Origin: Deltaproteobacteria bacterium
GTDB lineage: Bacteria > Desulfobacterota > Desulfuromonadia > Desulfuromonadales > BM103
Assembly (NCBI GenBank): GCA_019313105.1
Contig: JAFDBW010000048.1
Location: 1 to 11,886 of the forward strand
Length of the DNA: 11,886 nucleotides
Direction: 5' to 3'
This document shows positions 8,515-11,886 of this stretch, one piece after another (position 1 is the stretch's first letter; every line of letters begins with the position of its first letter). Under the pieces are notes generated by a model, which searched no databases, had not been told where the DNA came from, and was given only the letters and a program-made list of their open reading frames with translations. The translations under genes were made by a program, and so were the position numbers.

Positions 8515-9828
8515 CTATTCGTTGGTTGCTTTTGAAAGGACCAGGTCTTCCTCTTCCTCGAATGCACCCTCGAGAACCGGTACTTCGGATTTGCGGGTCT
8601 TCAGGGTGCCGGCGAGCATGGCTCCTACCACCAGCAGGGCTCCGGCAGCGGCAAAGGACATGGTGAAACCACCGGTCTTGACGCGCAGCATTTCGGATAC
8701 CCGTACCAGGGCAAAGGCGCCAACGCCCCAGGCGGAGAAGAGGATGCCGTAGTTCATACCGAAGTGCTTGGCGCCCCAGAGATCCTTGGCAAACGACGGG
8801 AAGAGTGACAGGTTGGTGCCGTAGTTGAAGACCATGAACGTCACCAGCAGAGGCATCGCCAACGGGTTACTGTAAGTGCCGTCGATGACCGGAATGGCGA
8901 GGAACATCAGGGTGGCCTGGAAGACCAGCATGATCACCAGGGTGTTGGCGCGACCGATCTTGTCGGAGACCACACCAGCGACGATCCGCCCGGCAGCATT
9001 GCCAACCGACATGATCGCAACGACCAGGAAGGCCATCTCACCCATGCTGGCCTTGGCAAGACCCTTGGCGCTGCCGATAACCATCAGGCCGGCGCCGGCG
9101 CCGATAAAGAAACAGGTCCAGAGGGTAAAGAACTTTGCGGTCTTGAGGATCTCGGAGGGTGACTTGTCTTCGCTGACGACCGCCTTGGCTGTTGATTTGG
9201 CAGCATCCGGGTCAGCAACGTAGCCTGCCGGGGGATTGGCCAGGAACATGCCAAAGAAGCAGGTGATCGCCACAAAACCGATACCGAAATACATCATCGA
9301 TTGCTGCAGGCCGTAGGCTCCGAGCAGGTACTGGGCCAGCGGCGCGATATAGACAGAGGCGAGACCGAAACCGGCGACGACGATCCCGGCGATCAGGCCG
9401 GTCTTGGCCGGCGGGAACCACTTGAGTGCAGGAGGCGTAGCGGAAGAATAACCGAAACCGATCCCCATACCTGCCATGACGCCGAAACCTGCGATCCATG
9501 ACCAGTAATTGGTGGTCTGGGAAATCCAGATAAATCCGGCGCCTACCATCAGGCCACCGATCATGCAGGTGATCCGGGGGCCGAACTTGTCCTGGACTTT
9601 GCCGGCAACGATCATTGCCAGGGCAAACATCAAACAGGCCGTGGCATAGGGATCATTGATCGAAGCCTTGTCCCAGGTAAAGGCGCCGGTTCCGCCGCCA
9701 GCGATCGAGTCGGCAATGGCACCCTTGAAAATACTCCAGGTGTAAAGAATTCCCAATGCCAGGTTAATGCCGGTACCGGCCATGACAACAGTCCAGCCAC
9801 GTTTTGATGAAACACCCTGCTTACCCAT
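8515..9828 (-). CDS. OFA-family (oxalate/formate antiporter-type) MFS transporter
   Basis: A 437-residue inner-membrane carrier with about twelve helices. The N-terminal GWTVVMAGTGINLALGILY (11-29), the loop GKVQDKFGPR (76-85), the conserved FGYSSATPPALKWFPPAKTG (125-144) and GRIVAGVVSDKIGR (280-293) mark the OFA family, whose members move small carboxylates such as oxalate, formate or (E. coli YhjX) are induced by pyruvate. The soluble tail ends in an acidic EEEED cluster. The start at 9828 is chosen for the strong AAGGAGG five bases upstream. In-frame ATGs lie farther upstream (for example 9969) but lack a good RBS and would lie in the predicted untranslated leader. Transcription is predicted from the sigma-54 promoter at 10010-10024, with three palindromic enhancer candidates, so it probably belongs to the regulon of the two-component system at 1662-4996. 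The exact substrate is unknown. Confidence 0.9.
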   Translation of the reverse strand: MGKQGVSSKRGWTVVMAGTGINLALGILYTWSIFKGAIADSIAGGGTGAFTWDKASINDPYATACLMFALAMIVAGKVQDKFGPRITCMIGGLMVGAGFIWISQTTNYWSWIAGFGVMAGMGIGFGYSSATPPALKWFPPAKTGLIAGIVVAGFGLASVYIAPLAQYLLGAYGLQQSMMYFGIGFVAITCFFGMFLANPPAGYVADPDAAKSTAKAVVSEDKSPSEILKTAKFFTLWTCFFIGAGAGLMVIGSAKGLAKASMGEMAFLVVAIMSVGNAAGRIVAGVVSDKIGRANTLVIMLVFQATLMFLAIPVIDGTYSNPLAMPLLVTFMVFNYGTNLSLFPSFAKDLWGAKHFGMNYGILFSAWGVGAFALVRVSEMLRVKTGGFTMSFAAAGALLVVGAMLAGTLKTRKSEVPVLEGAFEEEEDLVLSKATNE

Positions 9829-10009
9829 GTCTGCCTCCTTGGTGATCATGTATGAGTTATCCATTCCGTATTGATTTAACTGTTGAACTCGGTACGACAG
9901 CGGCCAACGCACCTTGATGGAACCAATGACCGGCTTGTTTCTGCGATGTCCAGAGTTCGATGCGATCATTGCCTGCCTTTGCTTTGTTTGTTTACGCCAG
10001 ATACTATTG

Positions 10010-10024
10010 GCAACTCGTGTACCA
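10010..10024 (-). promoter_or_regulatory. Sigma-54 (-24/-12) promoter of the MFS transporter gene
   Basis: Read on the minus strand, TGGTAC-ACGAG-TTGC places GG (10023-10022) and GC (10011-10010) ten bases apart, as sigma-54 requires. The predicted start is near 9998, giving a leader of about 170 bases to the ATG at 9828. The element nearly duplicates the promoter at 5172-5186 and has the same distance (119.5 bp) to its nearest TTTGCA palindrome. Confidence 0.8.
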
Positions 10025-10121
10025 ACCTCATGGCACCCTGATAAAATACTTTTTATCTTTTAATTTCAGTAACTTAAGAAGAACCAAGACAATCAGGATC
10101 AGAGCGCCGGGAAATGGGTTG

Positions 10122-10137
10122 TTTGCAGAAATGCAAA
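10122..10137. promoter_or_regulatory. Candidate enhancer site 3 (TTTGCA-N4-TGCAAA)
   Basis: A perfect 6-4-6 palindrome with spacer GAAA. Its centre lies 119.5 bp upstream of the -12 GC of the MFS promoter, identical to the distance of site 2 from the other sigma-54 promoter. Confidence 0.75.
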
Positions 10138-10259
10138 AACAACAGCAGTGGTTTCGAATGGTAAATCGGCAGGGAGTTATTCAGGGTACTGTGAATTAGA
10201 CAAATAAAACCTTTATTACAGTAACTTAGATAAAAACCAGCAAGGCCATAAAACACGGT

Positions 10260-10275
10260 TTTGCACAATTGCGAG
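10260..10275. promoter_or_regulatory. Candidate enhancer site 4, degenerate (TTTGCA-N4-TGCGAG)
   Basis: The left half-site is perfect; the right half differs at two of six bases. The centre is 257.5 bp from the -12 GC of the MFS promoter and 32 bp from site 5, close to the 31-bp spacing of the site 1/site 2 pair. It is likely a weaker cooperative site. Confidence 0.5.
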
Positions 10276-10284
10276 GAGGGAATC

Positions 10285-10314
10285 AACACTTTTTGCAGAT
10301 TTGCAAAAAGTGTT
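10285..10314. promoter_or_regulatory. Candidate enhancer site 5, extended palindrome
   Basis: The core TTTGCA-GATT-TGCAAA at 10292-10307 sits inside a longer inverted repeat with 13-bp perfect arms (10285-10297 and 10302-10314) and a four-base centre. It is the most symmetrical copy of the motif in the window and so may be the strongest site. The centre lies 289.5 bp from the -12 GC of the MFS promoter. Confidence 0.7.
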
Positions 10315-10360
10315 CGGGCCTCGGCCGCGCGAAAAGCAAGGCGATAAAAATACCAAAAAA

Positions 10361-10399
10361 ACTTAAAAACGAAAGGGCTGCTCACGTTCGTGGCAGCCC
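10361..10399 (-). terminator. Rho-independent terminator of efpL
   Basis: On the minus strand GGGCTGC (complement of 10393-10399) pairs with GCAGCCC (complement of 10375-10381), with an inner CACG/CGTG stem, followed by TTTCGTTTTT. It lies about 48 bases behind the efpL stop codon and separates efpL from the MFS control region. Confidence 0.85.
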
Positions 10400-10446
10400 C
10401 TTGGTTGCTTTATGATTTTCCTGTTTCGCATCGCCCGTTCCGGCCT

Positions 10447-11007
10447 TCAGGCCCTGGAAATAAACCGCCCCTCCCGTGTGTCAACCTTGACCCTCTCATC
10501 AGATTCGAGATAGGCAGGGACCTGGATCTTCAAACCGGTTTCGAGGGTCGCCTCCTTGGTCTGGGCCTGAGCGGTGGCATTCTTGATTGCCGGGGCCGTT
10601 TCCGTGACGAGGAGCTCAACCGTCATTGGTGGCTCGATGGAGACAACTTGGCTTTCGAAGACTCCCAGGACAACTTCGGTGCCATCGAGCAGGAATCCTT
10701 TCACCGGCCCGTACATCTCGTCACCCAGCTCGTACTGTTCGTAACTTTCCAGGTCCATGAATATGCCGTTGTCACCGTCAGCATAGAGGAACTGGCCTTT
10801 GCGTTTCTCAAAATCGGCTGTATCGACACGCTCTCCGGCCTTGAAAGTCTTTTCCAGAACCTGGCTGGTCAGCAGGTTGCGGTATTTGCTCTTGATCAGG
10901 GTGCTGCCGCCACGCGCCGATGGCGACTGGCTGGACACATCGAGGACCAGGCAGGGTGCTGTATCGAGCAGGATCACCTGCCCGCGTTTCAGATCGTTGG
11001 ATGTCAT
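10447..11007 (-). CDS. yeiP: Elongation factor P-like protein EfpL/YeiP
   Basis: A 186-residue translation factor of the EF-P fold: an N-terminal KOW-like domain (about 1-62), a central OB domain (about 65-128) and a C-terminal OB domain (about 130-186). It is assigned to the YeiP/EfpL branch because the ribosome-facing loop reads SQSPSARGGSTLIK (26-39), close to the QSPTARGAATLYK loop of E. coli YeiP. Arginine R32 occupies the tip in place of the lysine modified in EF-P. The C-terminal half also matches YeiP (TAPAIKNATA, TLETGLKIQVPAYL, ERVKVD). EfpL relieves ribosome stalling on proline-containing and some other motifs. AAGGAG lies about ten bases before the ATG. It is divergent from the small gene at 11340 and lies near efp itself, so the window carries both paralogues. 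Confidence 0.9.
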   Translation of the reverse strand: MTSNDLKRGQVILLDTAPCLVLDVSSQSPSARGGSTLIKSKYRNLLTSQVLEKTFKAGERVDTADFEKRKGQFLYADGDNGIFMDLESYEQYELGDEMYGPVKGFLLDGTEVVLGVFESQVVSIEPPMTVELLVTETAPAIKNATAQAQTKEATLETGLKIQVPAYLESDERVKVDTREGRFISRA

Positions 11008-11164
11008 GTTGTTTCTCTCCTTAAATATAGATCAGAGGCTGTTCTTTTTTCAGAAAGCGTGAATCTAGCACAAGTCCTGACGCCTATGAAGCAGGATTTG
11101 ACCCGCCCCGTATAACAAGGCTTTTAGGTGTCACAGAAAAGTCTTCAATAATCTTACGTCAAAT

Positions 11165-11177
11165 CACAAGACTTGTG
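11165..11177. promoter_or_regulatory. Palindrome CACAAG-A-CTTGTG, candidate operator or enhancer
   Basis: A perfect 6-1-6 inverted repeat in the divergent region between efpL and the gene at 11340. Part of it (GCACAAGTC) recurs at about 11068. Its centre is 107 bp upstream of the -12 GC of the sigma-54 promoter at 11264-11278, a normal enhancer distance. It bears no resemblance to the TTTGCA palindromes, so a different activator is implied. Confidence 0.4.
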
Positions 11178-11263
11178 CCTGCTTATCACAAAACACCACG
11201 TCAAAAAGCGATCTCAAATCATAAATCTATAAAATTTAAATTTAAAAACAGATACTTACAACA

Positions 11264-11278
11264 TGGCACGCATAATGC
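11264..11278 (+). promoter_or_regulatory. Sigma-54 (-24/-12) promoter upstream of the small membrane-protein gene
   Basis: TGGCACG-CATA-ATGC has GG (11265-11266) and GC (11277-11278) ten bases apart and a perfect TGGCACG -24 block; only the first T of the usual TTGC is changed. The predicted start is near 11290, about 50 bases before the ATG at 11340. Strongly AT-rich DNA (about 11215-11255) precedes it. Confidence 0.7.
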
Positions 11279-11339
11279 TTTACCATATTGGTAACAATTG
11301 CATTGTCATGATGATCTGCGACATCAGGAGCCACTAGGG

Positions 11340-11558
11340 ATGATCCGGAAAGACCAAAAAATGAAAACCCAAAATTCTATCGGAACAAAACTCAGATGGG
11401 ACAGAATCCTCTTCTTTAATGCTTTAACCGCTGTCCTGATCAGCCTGACCACGGCCTCTGCGGTTGCGGCAGGGGTTGCCAAGGGCCTTTTTTATATCTT
11501 CTTGTGCCTGTTCCTGATGGCAGTCATTGATTACATCCTGCAAAAAGTCGAAGCCTAG
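11340..11558 (+). CDS. Small two-helix membrane protein, DUF1328/YtjA-like
   Basis: A 72-residue protein with a basic N-terminus and two predicted helices (about 22-44 and 47-67). The core ASAVAAGVAKGLFYIFLCLFLM (39-60 region) resembles the small DUF1328/YtjA membrane proteins, in which an Ala/Gly-rich turn is followed by AK-[IL]-[LF]F-hydrophobic residues; their function is not known. The match is by pattern only, and the N-terminal extension is longer than usual. The ATG at 11340 lies nine bases behind AGGAG; a TTG at 11298 is in frame but has no RBS, and an ATG at 11361 is an alternative. Placed 50 bases after a sigma-54 promoter, it is probably made under a specific physiological signal such as envelope or nutrient stress. 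The two translation-factor genes flank it. Confidence 0.65.
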   Translation: MIRKDQKMKTQNSIGTKLRWDRILFFNALTAVLISLTTASAVAAGVAKGLFYIFLCLFLMAVIDYILQKVEA

Positions 11559-11599
11559 ACTGACATCGTTCCCTCTTCCTGCCAAGTTCATGACCGGGA

Positions 11600-11614
11600 C
11601 ACCGGCGCCCGGTG
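11600..11614. terminator. Short GC hairpin behind the small membrane-protein gene, doubtful terminator
   Basis: CACCGG (11600-11605) and CCGGTG (11609-11614) form a six-bp stem with a three-base loop, about 40 bases after the stop codon. No T-run follows directly, so it may be only a weak or Rho-assisted terminator. Confidence 0.3.
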
Positions 11615-11662
11615 ATCGTTGGAACCGTCCTTTTGCGTCAGCTGGCTGCATGTAAAAAACCG

Positions 11663-11691
11663 ATGACACACGCGCCCCTTTTGTGTATAAA
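11663..11691 (+). promoter_or_regulatory. Sigma-70 promoter of efp
   Basis: ATGACA (11663-11668, five of six consensus bases) and TATAAA (11686-11691, five of six) are separated by the ideal 17 bases, 43 bases upstream of the efp start. Predicted transcription starts near 11698. A strong housekeeping promoter suits a constitutive translation factor. Confidence 0.65.
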
Positions 11692-11734
11692 ATCAGCTCC
11701 CGCAATGAACGGCATCCACTTTTAAGGAGTTTTT

Positions 11735-11886
11735 ATGTATAGCTGTGCTGACCTGAAAAAGGGTCTTAAGGTAATGATTGACGGCGAACCGCACGTTATC
11801 GCCCAGTTCGATTTCACCAAACCGGGCAAGGGCCAGCCACTCTACAAGTGCAAACTGCGCAACATGATCACCGGCGCACTGTTCGA
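11735..11886 (+). CDS. efp: Elongation factor P, N-terminal part (3' end outside window)
   Basis: The first 50 codons of translation elongation factor P are present; the gene runs off the window. LKKGLKVMIDGEPHVIAQFDF is followed by the modification loop TKPGKGQPLYK with K32 at the tip, equivalent to K34 of E. coli EF-P. The KPGKGQ context resembles the E. coli type that is beta-lysylated by EpmA/EpmB, so those enzymes are expected elsewhere in the genome, possibly downstream; this is inference. EF-P acts at the ribosomal E/P site to speed peptide-bond formation at consecutive prolines. The ATG follows AAGGAG by six bases and a good sigma-70 promoter lies at 11663-11691. Confidence 0.95.
   Translation, partial: MYSCADLKKGLKVMIDGEPHVIAQFDFTKPGKGQPLYKCKLRNMITGALF

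Larger units (their letters stand above)
10025..10374 (-). promoter_or_regulatory. Upstream control region of the MFS gene (no gene seen)
   Basis: About 350 bases between the sigma-54 promoter and the efpL terminator hold three TTTGCA-type palindromes and a repeated CAGTAACTTA (10067-10076 and 10219-10228). AT-rich DNA around 10045-10075, between promoter and enhancers, could be bent by IHF, although no clean IHF consensus was found. The open frames crossing this stretch lack ribosome-binding sites and recognisable sequence and are not considered genes. Confidence 0.6.

Noticed and set aside
8507..8752. 81-codon plus-strand frame preceded by GGAGG, antisense to the MFS gene
   Set aside because: Low-complexity Ser/Pro/Ala/Arg translation typical of an antisense shadow; the MFS frame is clearly coding.
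9829..9969. 47-codon N-terminal extension of the MFS protein
   Set aside because: The upstream ATGs lack a ribosome-binding site while AAGGAGG directly precedes the ATG at 9828; the extension is polar and unlike OFA proteins. It is treated as leader RNA.
10031..10046. TGGCACC on the plus strand resembling a sigma-54 -24 element
   Set aside because: No GC follows at the required ten-base distance, and no plausible gene lies downstream on that strand.
9960..10199. 79-codon open frame on the plus strand
   Set aside because: It crosses the sigma-54 promoter and enhancer sites, has no ribosome-binding site and no recognisable protein features.
10074..10385. 103-codon open frame on the minus strand upstream of the MFS gene
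   Set aside because: It covers the palindromes and the efpL terminator, and has neither RBS nor family resemblance.

Overview
The window reads as a chromosomal segment of a Gram-negative delta-type bacterium, most likely in the Desulfuromonadales (Desulfuromonas/Geobacter relatives). This is an inference from the moderately high GC content, the Cache-type histidine kinase paired with an NtrC-family regulator, several -24/-12 (sigma-54) promoters, a cysteine-rich motif of the kind common in Geobacter-type proteins, and the coexistence of EF-P with its paralogue EfpL/YeiP. No rRNA, tRNA, CRISPR array, insertion sequence or phage gene is visible.

Layout: (1) 1-1522, housekeeping: the C-terminal end of an AI-2E/PerM-family permease and a THUMP-domain rRNA methyltransferase. 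(2) 1662-4996, a two-gene operon: a double-Cache membrane histidine kinase and its sigma-54-dependent response regulator, overlapping by one base. (3) 4997-6531, a regulatory region, then a SatP/YaaH-type acetate-transporter-like protein carrying an extra cysteine-rich N-terminal domain, then a small membrane protein. (4) 6637-8316, on the minus strand: YjdF (DUF2238), a small STAS-like protein in AT-rich DNA, and the HNH protein YajD. (5) 8515-10374, on the minus strand: an OFA-family MFS transporter with a long upstream control region. (6) 10447-11886: EfpL (minus), a small two-helix membrane protein (plus) and the beginning of EF-P (plus).

The main discovery is a small, self-consistent regulon. 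The same palindrome, TTTGCA-N4-TGCAAA, occurs twice just downstream of the response-regulator gene and three times (one degenerate) upstream of the MFS gene. Each cluster faces a near-identical sigma-54 promoter (TTGGTACA-N4-TTGC). In both cases the nearest palindrome is centred exactly 119.5 bp from the -12 GC. The obvious reading is that the kinase senses a small carboxylate outside the cytoplasm and phosphorylates the regulator. The regulator then binds these enhancers and switches on two kinds of carboxylate transporter, one SatP-like and one OFA-like. The ligand and substrates are inferred from families, not shown by the sequence.

A third, separate sigma-54 promoter precedes the small membrane-protein gene at 11340. 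It lacks the TTTGCA palindromes and so probably answers to another activator.
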